NCBI GenBank assembly: GCA_028288315.1
Contig: JAQBNY010000176.1
Location: forward strand, 1 to 22,073
Length of the DNA: 22,073 nucleotides
From: Mucilaginibacter sp.
GTDB lineage: Bacteria > Bacteroidota > Bacteroidia > Sphingobacteriales > Sphingobacteriaceae
Direction of reading: 5' to 3'
Shown here: piece by piece, positions 15,161 to 22,073 of the stretch
Layout: each line of letters starts with the position of its first letter
Position numbering within the stretch: position 1 is the first letter of the stretch
Position numbers and translations under genes: made by a program
The notes under the pieces: generated by a model
What the model was told of the DNA's origin: nothing
Databases searched by the model: none
Seen by the model: the letters and a program-made list of their open reading frames with translations, nothing else

Positions 15161-16705
15161 TTACTTTGCAGGTGCGGGTGCTTTAGCATCAACTACAGGG
15201 CGGGTAGCACGATTGGCTAATTCCCAACCAGTGTAAAATACCAGCTGTGCACGTTTGGCCAACAGCGGGAAGTTAATTTTGCTAACCTCATCGCCAGGTT
15301 GGTGATAATCGGCATGTACACCGTTAAAATAAAATATAATAGGCACGCCGTAACGGGCAAAGTTGTAATGGTCTGAACGGTAATAAAAACGATTAGGATC
15401 ATTGATATCATCATACTTATAATCCAGCTTTAACTTAGTGTAGGTATTATTGGCGTCTTCACCAATTTTATGCAGTTCGCTACTTAACATGGCCGAACCA
15501 ATTGGATATACATAGTTAGCAGAGTCGGGGCTGTCTTTATATTCTTCCCCAACACGGCCAATCATATCAATATTTAAATCGGCAATGGTATTAGCCAATG
15601 GATAAATAGGATGATCGGTATAATATTCAGAACCCAATAATCCTTTTTCTTCACCAACATTACCTAAAAACAAAATGCTTCGGCGTGGACCATGACCATC
15701 TTTTTTAGCCTGTGAAAACGCACGGGCAATTTCCAGAATTCCGGTAGTCCCCGAGCCATCATCATCGGCACCGTTGTTTACTTTATCTTTTCCATTAGGA
15801 TTTAAGCCTATATGATCATAATGAGCTGAAAGCACCAATACCTCGTTCTTAAGATCCGTACCAGGCATATAGCCCACAACATCAACTGCTTTAACATTAG
15901 TACGGTCATTTGCAAAACTAGCTGTAAAATTTGTTTTAGCAGTTACCGCAGATGCAACAGCTTTCAGGGTGCTGTAGCTTTTCCCTGTTGATTTTACCAA
16001 TTCATCGGCCAGAGCTGTGCTTACATGAAAAACAGGCACGCCAGCAGCGGCTGAGCTTTCATCTTTAATAGTTAACCGCGGACTGGTAATGTTTCTGCCA
16101 TAACGCTTAAGCAGGGGTGACAACTCGCTATTAGTAGCTAATATAATAGCCGGATTTTTACTCTGAAGATTTTTGAACACTTTTGACCGTTCAGTTGTCA
16201 TCCGTACAGATGTATTGGTCTTTTTGCCTTCTTCGGGTTTATCTTCGTTTATCCATAATACAACCTTACCGGTAATATTTGTATTAGCCAGTTCACTTTC
16301 AGTTCCATAACCAACAAACACTACTTCTGTGGCTGTTAACGCCTTATCTGGTACGTTTCCGTTAGGCATAAAATCCTGTCCTAAAACAAATGGCTTTTCG
16401 TTAACGGTAAATGCTGATACTTTTAGCGCATTTTGCACTAATGGCACATCAAAAAAGTAAGAGCCTTTTACAGGTGCTTCTAATCCTAATTTTTTAAATT
16501 CATTAGCTATGTAGTTTGCGGCTTTTTCTGCTCCCGGCTTACCGGTTTCGCGGCCCTCAAACTCGTCTGATGCTAATATGCTCAAATGTTTTTTAGCATC
16601 ATCGGCAGTAATTAATTTTGCATACTTAACTGCAGTGGCATTTTGTTGCGCACAGGCATTCATGGTAAAGCCTAATGCAGTTATCCACAATGGTAATCTC
16701 TTCAT
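15161..16705 (-). CDS. Exported M28-family zinc aminopeptidase with PA-type insert
   Basis: A 514-residue exported peptidase. The signal region MKRLPLWITALGFTMNACAQ may be a relaxed lipobox with C18. The N-terminal part is followed by a protease-associated-like region (about 115-255, VFVGYGTESEL onward). The M28 catalytic domain has the di-zinc ligands H295 (AHYDH), D314 (NGADDDGSG), E353 (GEEKG, with catalytic E352), D380 (LNIDMIGR) and H468 (DYHQPGDE). All are present, so it should be active as an aminopeptidase on peptides in the periplasm or at the surface. The C-terminal tail is rich in A, P and K. It starts 19 bases after rpiB and is the last gene before the terminator. Confidence 0.93.
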   Translation of the reverse strand: MKRLPLWITALGFTMNACAQQNATAVKYAKLITADDAKKHLSILASDEFEGRETGKPGAEKAANYIANEFKKLGLEAPVKGSYFFDVPLVQNALKVSAFTVNEKPFVLGQDFMPNGNVPDKALTATEVVFVGYGTESELANTNITGKVVLWINEDKPEEGKKTNTSVRMTTERSKVFKNLQSKNPAIILATNSELSPLLKRYGRNITSPRLTIKDESSAAAGVPVFHVSTALADELVKSTGKSYSTLKAVASAVTAKTNFTASFANDRTNVKAVDVVGYMPGTDLKNEVLVLSAHYDHIGLNPNGKDKVNNGADDDGSGTTGILEIARAFSQAKKDGHGPRRSILFLGNVGEEKGLLGSEYYTDHPIYPLANTIADLNIDMIGRVGEEYKDSPDSANYVYPIGSAMLSSELHKIGEDANNTYTKLKLDYKYDDINDPNRFYYRSDHYNFARYGVPIIFYFNGVHADYHQPGDEVSKINFPLLAKRAQLVFYTGWELANRATRPVVDAKAPAPAK

Positions 16706-16724
16706 TTATTTTTATTACTGTTTA

Positions 16725-17162
16725 TTAACAACTTATCTTATCAACACGCCTTTCATGGCGGCCGCCTTCAAATTCTTCGCTCAGAAAGGTTTCGATGGTT
16801 TTTTTTGCTTCCTCAATGCTCATGTGGCGAGCGGGTAGGCAAAGTACATTAGCATTATTATGTGTACGTGCGGGTATGGCCAGTTCTTGTTTCCAGCAAA
16901 TGGCAGCACGAATATTCTGATGTTTATTAGCCGTCATGGCTACACCGTTGGCGCTGCCGCAAAGCAGAATGCCAAAATCAACATCGCCATTCTCAACGGC
17001 TAAGGCAACAGGGTGGGCAAAATCAGGATAATCAGCAGATTCGGTTGAGTAGGTACCAAAATCATGAAAGGTAATGTAACCATCAAACATACCTAATATG
17101 GCTTGCTTGTAATCGAACCCTGCATGGTCTGCACCAATAGCTATCTTTAATCCCTTTTTCAT
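16725..17162 (-). CDS. rpiB: Ribose-5-phosphate isomerase B
   Basis: This enzyme interconverts ribose 5-phosphate and ribulose 5-phosphate in the pentose phosphate pathway. The protein of 145 residues has the RpiB signatures KIAIGADHAGFDYK at the N-terminus, LLCGSANGVAMTANK with the catalytic cysteine (C68 from the chosen start), and RTHNNANVLCLPAR. The ATG at 17162 is preferred; the codon before it is TTG and would only add one residue. It lies 57 bases after tatC and 19 before the M28 gene, so the three are likely co-transcribed. A ribose/allose dual role is possible in the family. Confidence 0.96.
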   Translation of the reverse strand: MKKGLKIAIGADHAGFDYKQAILGMFDGYITFHDFGTYSTESADYPDFAHPVALAVENGDVDFGILLCGSANGVAMTANKHQNIRAAICWKQELAIPARTHNNANVLCLPARHMSIEEAKKTIETFLSEEFEGGRHERRVDKISC

Positions 17163-17219
17163 CAATTCAAATTTATAATATTTTTAACTTGACGAAGGTA
17201 AAGATTTTGTTGGACTTGC

Positions 17220-18077
17220 TTAAACCGCGTTCTCGCGGGCTAATCTTCTTTTATCAACTACTGCTGCTACTAAAATACCAACTTCATACAAAATAAATAA
17301 GGGGATGCTTACAATAGTCATAGTAAGCATATCAGGTGTTGGGGTAACAACTGCCGCAACTATTAAGATGATAACAACTGCATATCGCCTTGTTTCACGC
17401 ATGAACTTTGCGTTAAGTATACCAAGAGAAGATAATACGTAAACTATAATGGGTAATTCAAATACTATTCCGGTCGCAAGTGTTAAAGTAGCTACCGACG
17501 ACATGTATGAGTCTACAGTGAATAAATTTTGAATTTGGGAACTAACTGTATAGTTTGATAAAAAGTTGATAGATTCCGGAGTTATCACAAAGTACCCAAA
17601 CATTACGCCTAATACAAACAAGAATGTAGCATAAAATACAAAGCCACTTGCTGCCTTCCGTTCCTTTTCATGAAGGGCCGGTTTAATAAAGCGCCATATC
17701 TCCCAAAGCAAATAAGGGAAACCCGCGGTGACCCCTATTAATAATGAGGAGTTGACCTGGAGGGTAAATTGTCCCGCCATTTCAGTATTAATGAGGCTAA
17801 TATTTATTTTGTTAATACAAAATCCATCGCGGTGTAACCACTCACCTAAATGGCATAGCATACGATAGGTCCAGAAACCGGGTTTACTGGGCCCCATAAT
17901 TATGGTGCCAAATAAAAAATCGTAAAAGTAGAACGCTGCCGCGGTAAAAATAACAATAGCAATGGCTGAGCGTACCAGATGCCACCTTAAGGCTTCCAGG
18001 TGGTCAAAAAATGACATTTCGGCCTCCATTGTCTGGCCTTTTTCTTTGATCGCCTTTATTAATTTGTTGTCGCTCAT
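17220..18077 (-). CDS. tatC: Sec-independent protein translocase TatC
   Basis: The multi-spanning receptor of the twin-arginine translocation pathway, which exports folded proteins. The 285 residues show the hallmark N-terminal MSFFDHLEALRWHLVRS (about 21-37) preceded by a 20-residue charged extension, a start common in Bacteroidota; M17 and M21 are alternatives. About six membrane helices follow, with a long first periplasmic loop (residues about 60-110) and the conserved INTEMAGQFT and LLWEIWRFIKPAL segments. tatA/B is not in the window. The gene follows accC by 77 bases and precedes rpiB by 57 bases in a long leftward run. Confidence 0.96.
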   Translation of the reverse strand: MSDNKLIKAIKEKGQTMEAEMSFFDHLEALRWHLVRSAIAIVIFTAAAFYFYDFLFGTIIMGPSKPGFWTYRMLCHLGEWLHRDGFCINKINISLINTEMAGQFTLQVNSSLLIGVTAGFPYLLWEIWRFIKPALHEKERKAASGFVFYATFLFVLGVMFGYFVITPESINFLSNYTVSSQIQNLFTVDSYMSSVATLTLATGIVFELPIIVYVLSSLGILNAKFMRETRRYAVVIILIVAAVVTPTPDMLTMTIVSIPLFILYEVGILVAAVVDKRRLARENAV

Positions 18078-18154
18078 TGCTTATGTTAATATCACCTTCT
18101 GTTAACGCCGGAATGTTATTTACGTTGTATATAACCTGGAAAGTTTTCTAAATC

Positions 18155-19489
18155 TTAATATTCAAAGGTTTCCATAAACTTGGTAGTAAAATTACCGGCC
18201 CTAAAGTTAGGATCTTTTAATAATTTTAAATGGAATGGAATGGTTGTTTTGACGCCTTCAATAACAAATTCACTTAAGGCACGCTCCATTGTTGCTAAAG
18301 CCTCTTCGCGGGTTTGCGCCATGCAAATAACCTTAGCTATCATTGAATCATAGTTAGGTGGTATAACATAACCGCTGTATACATGTGTATCTACACGTAC
18401 ACCATGACCACCCGGCGAGTGGAAGTTTGTTATTTTACCCGGTGACGGGCGAAAGTTGTTTGCAGGATCTTCGGCGTTTATGCGGCACTCAATGGCATGC
18501 ATTGTTGGCTCATAGTTTTTACCTGAAATAGGTATCCCCGCTGCAACTTTAATTTGTTCTTTTATAAGGTCAAAATTAATTACCTCTTCGGTAACCGGAT
18601 GCTCTACCTGGATACGGGTATTCATTTCCATGAAGTAGAAGTTGCGGTTTTTATCAACCAAAAACTCTACCGTACCGGCACCTTCATATTTCACAGCTTT
18701 GGCACCTTTAATAGCAGCTTCGCCCATACGTTTACGCAGCTTATCTGTCATAAAAGGGGATGGTGCTTCTTCAACAAGTTTTTGGTGACGGCGCTGTATG
18801 GAGCAATCGCGTTCAGATAAATGGCAAACTTTACCATACTGATCGCCTACCACCTGTATCTCAATGTGGCGTGGGTCCTCAACATATTTTTCCATGTACA
18901 AGCCATCGTTCCCGAAAGCAGCGCCAGATTCGGCCTTTGCAGAATCCCAGGCATGCTCAAACTCGCTATCCTTCCAAACAATACGCATACCGCGGCCACC
19001 ACCACCGGCAGTTGCTTTTAGTATAACAGGATACCCTATCTTGTTGGCAACAGTAATGCCTTGTTTAATATCAGTTAACAAACCATCAGAACCCGGTACA
19101 ATTGGTACACCGGCTTTTTTCATAGTTTCTTTTGCTGATGCTTTATCGCCCATTGAGTTAATCTGATCTGCAGTGGCACCAATAAATTTAATACCATACT
19201 CGGCGCAAATGGCCGAGAATTTTGCATTTTCAGATAAAAAGCCATAACCCGGATGTATGGCATCTGCATTGGTTAACTCTGCAGCTGCAATAATGTTAGG
19301 GATGTTTAAATAAGAATCGCGGCTAGGTGGTGGGCCAATACATACAGCCTCATCTGCAAAACGCACATGCAGGCTATCACGATCGGCGGTTGAGTATACA
19401 GCTATGGTTTTAATACCCATTTCCTTACAGGTGCGAATAATTCGCAGGGCAATTTCACCTCGGTTAGCTATTAATATTTTTTTAAACAT
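18155..19489 (-). CDS. accC: Biotin carboxylase subunit of acetyl-CoA carboxylase
   Basis: This ATP-grasp enzyme carboxylates biotin on AccB with bicarbonate and ATP, the first half-reaction of malonyl-CoA synthesis. In 444 residues the N-terminal domain begins KKILIANRGEIALR. The glycine-rich ATP lid is AGGGGRGMR (161-169), with K116 and K158 nearby. The catalytic region FMEMNTRIQVEHPVTE holds E288 and R292. The C-terminal domain includes HAIECRINAEDP. All key residues match the E. coli enzyme pattern. It follows accB, separated by an 89-base gap that contains an imperfect inverted repeat, so expression may be adjusted between the two subunits. The carboxyltransferase genes accA/accD are elsewhere. 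Confidence 0.97.
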   Translation of the reverse strand: MFKKILIANRGEIALRIIRTCKEMGIKTIAVYSTADRDSLHVRFADEAVCIGPPPSRDSYLNIPNIIAAAELTNADAIHPGYGFLSENAKFSAICAEYGIKFIGATADQINSMGDKASAKETMKKAGVPIVPGSDGLLTDIKQGITVANKIGYPVILKATAGGGGRGMRIVWKDSEFEHAWDSAKAESGAAFGNDGLYMEKYVEDPRHIEIQVVGDQYGKVCHLSERDCSIQRRHQKLVEEAPSPFMTDKLRKRMGEAAIKGAKAVKYEGAGTVEFLVDKNRNFYFMEMNTRIQVEHPVTEEVINFDLIKEQIKVAAGIPISGKNYEPTMHAIECRINAEDPANNFRPSPGKITNFHSPGGHGVRVDTHVYSGYVIPPNYDSMIAKVICMAQTREEALATMERALSEFVIEGVKTTIPFHLKLLKDPNFRAGNFTTKFMETFEY

Positions 19490-19502
19490 GTTTGTTTTAG
19501 CT

Positions 19503-19573
19503 AGTGGTTGATTAGGTTAAGTGGTTGATTGAGTTTAAAACCACTCACCAATAACCATTCAACTTAATCAACT
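19503..19573. repeat. Imperfect inverted repeat between accB and accC (copy 2 of a family)
   Basis: The left arm, about 19503-19533 (AGTGGTTGATTAGG and related words), is complementary to the right arm, about 19541-19573, with GTTGATTA (19507-19514) pairing exactly to TAATCAAC (19565-19572). The stem continues for about 20-25 pairs with a few mismatches and one wobble. It shares TCAACTTAATCAAC and ACCACTCACC with bases 1-68. In the accB-accC message it would form a long, moderately stable hairpin just before the accC start. Confidence 0.6.
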
Positions 19574-19578
19574 AACAA

Positions 19579-20040
19579 TTACTTAGGTTCAACTAAAAAT
19601 AAAGGTTGGTCATATTCAACAGGTGATGCATTATCAACCAGTATTTTTACAATACGGCCTGATACTTCTGACTCTATTTCGTTGAAAAGCTTCATGGCCT
19701 CAATAATGCAAAGTACGGTACCTGTAGTTATTTCATCGCCCACGTTTACAAACAGTGGTTTTTCTGGCGATGCAGAGCGATAGAAAGTACCAATCATAGG
19801 TGATTTGATGGTAATGTAGTTGGAGGTGTCAGCTATAGCGGCTACAGGAGCTGAAGCCGGTAAAGTTGCAGGTTGTGGCGCAGATGCCGCTGCCAATGGT
19901 GCCGGTATTGTAGCATTTACATACGTAGGCGCATCATTGGTTTTGATAGTGATCTTAAAATTTTCTTGTTCAATAGAAACTTCGTTTACGCCTGATTTGG
20001 AAACAAAGCGTATAAGATCCTGAATCTGTTTAATATCCAT
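19579..20040 (-). CDS. accB: Biotin carboxyl carrier protein of acetyl-CoA carboxylase
   Basis: The carrier subunit that holds biotin between the carboxylase and carboxyltransferase. Of 153 residues, the N-terminal segment (MDIKQIQDLIRFV) binds partners, a linker rich in alanine and proline spans about 41-70, and the biotinyl domain covers about 75-153. The biotinylated lysine is K117 in EAMKLFNEI. A thumb-like insert (SASPEKPLFVNVGD) follows the first strand, as in the bacterial AccB type. Arranged with accC next and fabH upstream (74-base gap), it forms the standard fatty-acid initiation cluster. Confidence 0.97.
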   Translation of the reverse strand: MDIKQIQDLIRFVSKSGVNEVSIEQENFKITIKTNDAPTYVNATIPAPLAAASAPQPATLPASAPVAAIADTSNYITIKSPMIGTFYRSASPEKPLFVNVGDEITTGTVLCIIEAMKLFNEIESEVSGRIVKILVDNASPVEYDQPLFLVEPK

Positions 20041-20114
20041 AATATGCGATAATTGGTATTGGATAAAAGTTTAATATCTAATGTATAACAATTTAAACGA
20101 AAAAAGTTGGCAAA

Positions 20115-21104
20115 TTAATAAGCCCATTTTAAATAAATGGATCCCCAGGTAAAACCACCGCCAAAGGCAGCTAAAATTAGGTTATCTCCCTTCTTAAATT
20201 TGCTTTCCCACTCCCATAAACATAATGGTATTGTACCGTTGGTAGTATTACCATAACGTTCAATATTTACAATTACTTTATCAGAACTAACCCCTGTACG
20301 GTTAGCGGTAGCATCAATAATGCGTTTGTTGGCCTGGTGTGGAACCAGCCATGCAATATCATCGGCAGTAAGATTGTTGCGTTCCATTACTTCGGCGGCA
20401 ACATCGGCCATGTTAGTCACAGCAAATTTAAATACTGCCTGGCCCTCCTGGTATGCATAGTGTTCTTTAGCAGCAACAGTTTCATGGGTTGCCGGATTTA
20501 TTGATCCACCTGCTTTTTGGTATAACAAATGTGAGCCGGATCCATCACTTTTTAAAATGGAATCCATTATGCCATAACCCTCTGTATTGGGCTCTAACAA
20601 TGCGCAACCACAACCATCACCAAATATGATGCAGGTAGCCCGGTCTTCATAATTTACTATTGACGACATTTTATCGCCCCCTACTACCAAAACTTTTGTA
20701 TGCTTGCCACTTTCAATAAACTGTGCACCTGTAGCTAGCCCAAATAAAAAGCCAGAGCAAGCTGCCTGCAGGTCATATCCCCACGCGTTTTTAGCTCCTA
20801 TTTTATGTGCAAGTATATTAGCAGTAGCCGGGAAAGTTAAATCGGGAGTGGTTGTACAGAAAATGATCAGGTCAATTTCTTCGGCAGTAATGCCACGTTT
20901 TTTTAGCAACCCTTCAACAGCGGGTACCGCCATATCTGATGTACCAAGGCCTGCGCCTTTTAGTATCCTGCGCTCTTTGATGCCTGTACGACTGGTTATC
21001 CACTCGTCATTAGTATCAACCATTGTTTCCAGTTCATGGTTAGTTAATACATATTCGGGCACGTAACCATTTACAGCGGTAATAGCAGCATGAATTTTAC
21101 TCAT
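20115..21104 (-). CDS. fabH: 3-oxoacyl-ACP synthase III (FabH)
   Basis: This enzyme starts fatty acid synthesis by condensing an acyl-CoA with malonyl-ACP. The 329 residues carry the Cys-His-Asn triad: C116 (AACSGF), H256 (VPHQANKR) and N286 (GNTTNG). Many Bacteroidota make branched odd-numbered fatty acids, so the primer may be a branched acyl-CoA; the fused E1 gene in this window could supply it, though they are not adjacent. The ATG at 21104 lies four bases after the plsX stop codon, so the two are tightly coupled. Confidence 0.97.
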   Translation of the reverse strand: MSKIHAAITAVNGYVPEYVLTNHELETMVDTNDEWITSRTGIKERRILKGAGLGTSDMAVPAVEGLLKKRGITAEEIDLIIFCTTTPDLTFPATANILAHKIGAKNAWGYDLQAACSGFLFGLATGAQFIESGKHTKVLVVGGDKMSSIVNYEDRATCIIFGDGCGCALLEPNTEGYGIMDSILKSDGSGSHLLYQKAGGSINPATHETVAAKEHYAYQEGQAVFKFAVTNMADVAAEVMERNNLTADDIAWLVPHQANKRIIDATANRTGVSSDKVIVNIERYGNTTNGTIPLCLWEWESKFKKGDNLILAAFGGGFTWGSIYLKWAY

Positions 21105-21108
21105 ATTT

Positions 21109-22047
21109 TTACTGAAAAGCCTGTTTAATTTTATCTATAAGATTGGTCTCAATCATGTTCTTTGATAAAAGTACCATATTCTTTATAGCTTCCGGACTAG
21201 ATATGCCATGTCCAACAACAACCGGTGCGTTTACTCCAAGTATTGGGCTGCCACCATATTGCTCATAGTTGAACCGGTCAAAAAACTCGTCATTGAATTT
21301 TTTCTTTAGCGAAATAACGTAAAAAGATTCGGCAAGCTTAAGTATTACGTTACCCGTAAAACCATCGCACACCACCACGTCGTTATTATCTTCAAAAAGG
21401 TCGCGCCCCTCAATGTTACCAACAAAGTTAAATAAGTTGGCATCGCGCATTAAAGGGTAGGAGGCCTGTAAAAGCAGATTGCCTTTTTCTTCCTCTTCGC
21501 CAATGTTCATTAATGCAATGCGAGGGTTATCAATGTTGTAAACCGACTCTGCCAATAAGCTGCCTAACACACCAAATTGTAACAAAACATCGGGCTTACA
21601 ATCGGCATTGGCGCCTACATCCAAAATAATACCCAAACCGCCTTTAAGTTTGGGTACAATTGCTGTCATTGCCGGTCGTATAACGCCGGGAATGGTTTTA
21701 ACGCTGAACATAGCTCCAACCAACATGGCACCTGTGTTCCCTGCTGATGAAAACGCTTGAATGCTATTTTCTTTCAACAATTTAAACCCGATAGCAATGC
21801 TTGAATCTGGTTTTTGAACTACTGCCTTTGTAGGGTGTTCGCCCATACCTATCACTTCGGTTGTGTGTACAAACTCAAAGTGATCGGGGCTAAAATTATT
21901 TTCCTGAAGAATAGAAACCGCAGTATCTTTATTGCCTATAAGCACCAGTTTTTGGTCGGCAGATAAAACTTTATAAGCTTCAATTGCCCCTAAAACTGTT
22001 GCCTTGGGGGCGTAATCACCGCCCATAATATCTAAGCCAATCTTCAT
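21109..22047 (-). CDS. plsX: Phosphate acyltransferase PlsX
   Basis: This peripheral membrane enzyme makes acyl-phosphate from acyl-ACP for PlsY, the first step of phospholipid synthesis in most bacteria. The protein is 312 residues, beginning KIGLDIMGGDYAPKATV, with SAGNTGAMLVGA, ILDVGANADCKP and VVCDGFTGNVILK as recognisable family motifs. It is complete: the ATG is at 22047, and 26 bases remain to the window edge. plsX-fabH is a classic pair; rpmF (ribosomal protein L32) and a DUF177 gene often lie upstream and may do so here, beyond the window. Confidence 0.97.
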   Translation of the reverse strand: MKIGLDIMGGDYAPKATVLGAIEAYKVLSADQKLVLIGNKDTAVSILQENNFSPDHFEFVHTTEVIGMGEHPTKAVVQKPDSSIAIGFKLLKENSIQAFSSAGNTGAMLVGAMFSVKTIPGVIRPAMTAIVPKLKGGLGIILDVGANADCKPDVLLQFGVLGSLLAESVYNIDNPRIALMNIGEEEEKGNLLLQASYPLMRDANLFNFVGNIEGRDLFEDNNDVVVCDGFTGNVILKLAESFYVISLKKKFNDEFFDRFNYEQYGGSPILGVNAPVVVGHGISSPEAIKNMVLLSKNMIETNLIDKIKQAFQ

Positions 22048-22073
22048 TTCAGAAAATTAACTTATTATACTGC

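Noticed and set aside
17836..17849. A 14-nt match (AACCACTCACCTAA) between tatC and the inverted repeat at bases 1-68.
   Set aside because: It lies in frame within the first periplasmic loop of tatC with no disruption. The word is low in complexity and only one arm is present, so chance is the simpler reading; an alignment of TatC orthologues would show whether the loop is an insertion.

Overview
The base composition (AT-rich by eye), the lack of clear Shine-Dalgarno sites, promoter-like boxes of the TTTG-N19-TAnnTTTG type and the protein families all point to a Bacteroidota chromosome. It is most likely a Sphingobacteriaceae member (Mucilaginibacter/Pedobacter-like). The diagnostic families are DUF5117-type metalloproteases, DUF4142 lipoproteins, a fused alpha+beta 2-oxoacid dehydrogenase E1, and gcvH followed by a VanZ-family gene. 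The genus is an inference from protein flavour, not a database result.

Layout, left to right. Bases 1-77 hold an imperfect inverted repeat in front of sdhB (78-869, +), the iron-sulfur subunit of succinate dehydrogenase/fumarate reductase, which ends in a strong bidirectional terminator. A leftward unit follows: DUF5117-type zinc metalloprotease (2518-4956), Gfo/Idh/MocA oxidoreductase (1460-2476) and a thioredoxin-like lipoprotein (935-1426). A DUF4142 lipoprotein gene with its own terminator (5073-5681, -) diverges from a rightward unit: gcvH, a VanZ-like membrane protein, and a 45-residue lipoprotein at 6594-6731 that overlaps the VanZ gene end. Next come feoA-feoB (ferrous iron uptake) and a SprT-like zinc-protein gene; feoB and the SprT-like gene both have forced TTG starts. 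The convergent gap 9902-10144 carries a cluster of three hairpins that looks like a REP/BIME-type dispersed element. The fused E1 (10145-12121, -) diverges from a DUF4198-like secreted protein (12180-13034, +).

From 13098 to the right edge every gene reads leftward. In transcription order these are plsX-fabH-accB-accC (phospholipid and fatty acid initiation), tatC, rpiB, an M28 peptidase, a strong hairpin terminator, then lutB and a dihydrofolate-reductase-family gene. The accB-accC gap contains a second copy of the kind of inverted repeat found at bases 1-77.

Most of the window is core metabolism: TCA cycle/respiration, one-carbon metabolism, iron uptake, branched-chain 2-oxoacid oxidation, lipid synthesis and protein export. 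I found no phage, CRISPR, tRNA, rRNA or complete insertion sequence, and no convincing new multi-gene system. The items most worth a second look are non-coding (two repeat families) and the small overlapping lipoprotein gene. No gene-free stretch exceeds 300 bases; the longest is 9902-10144.
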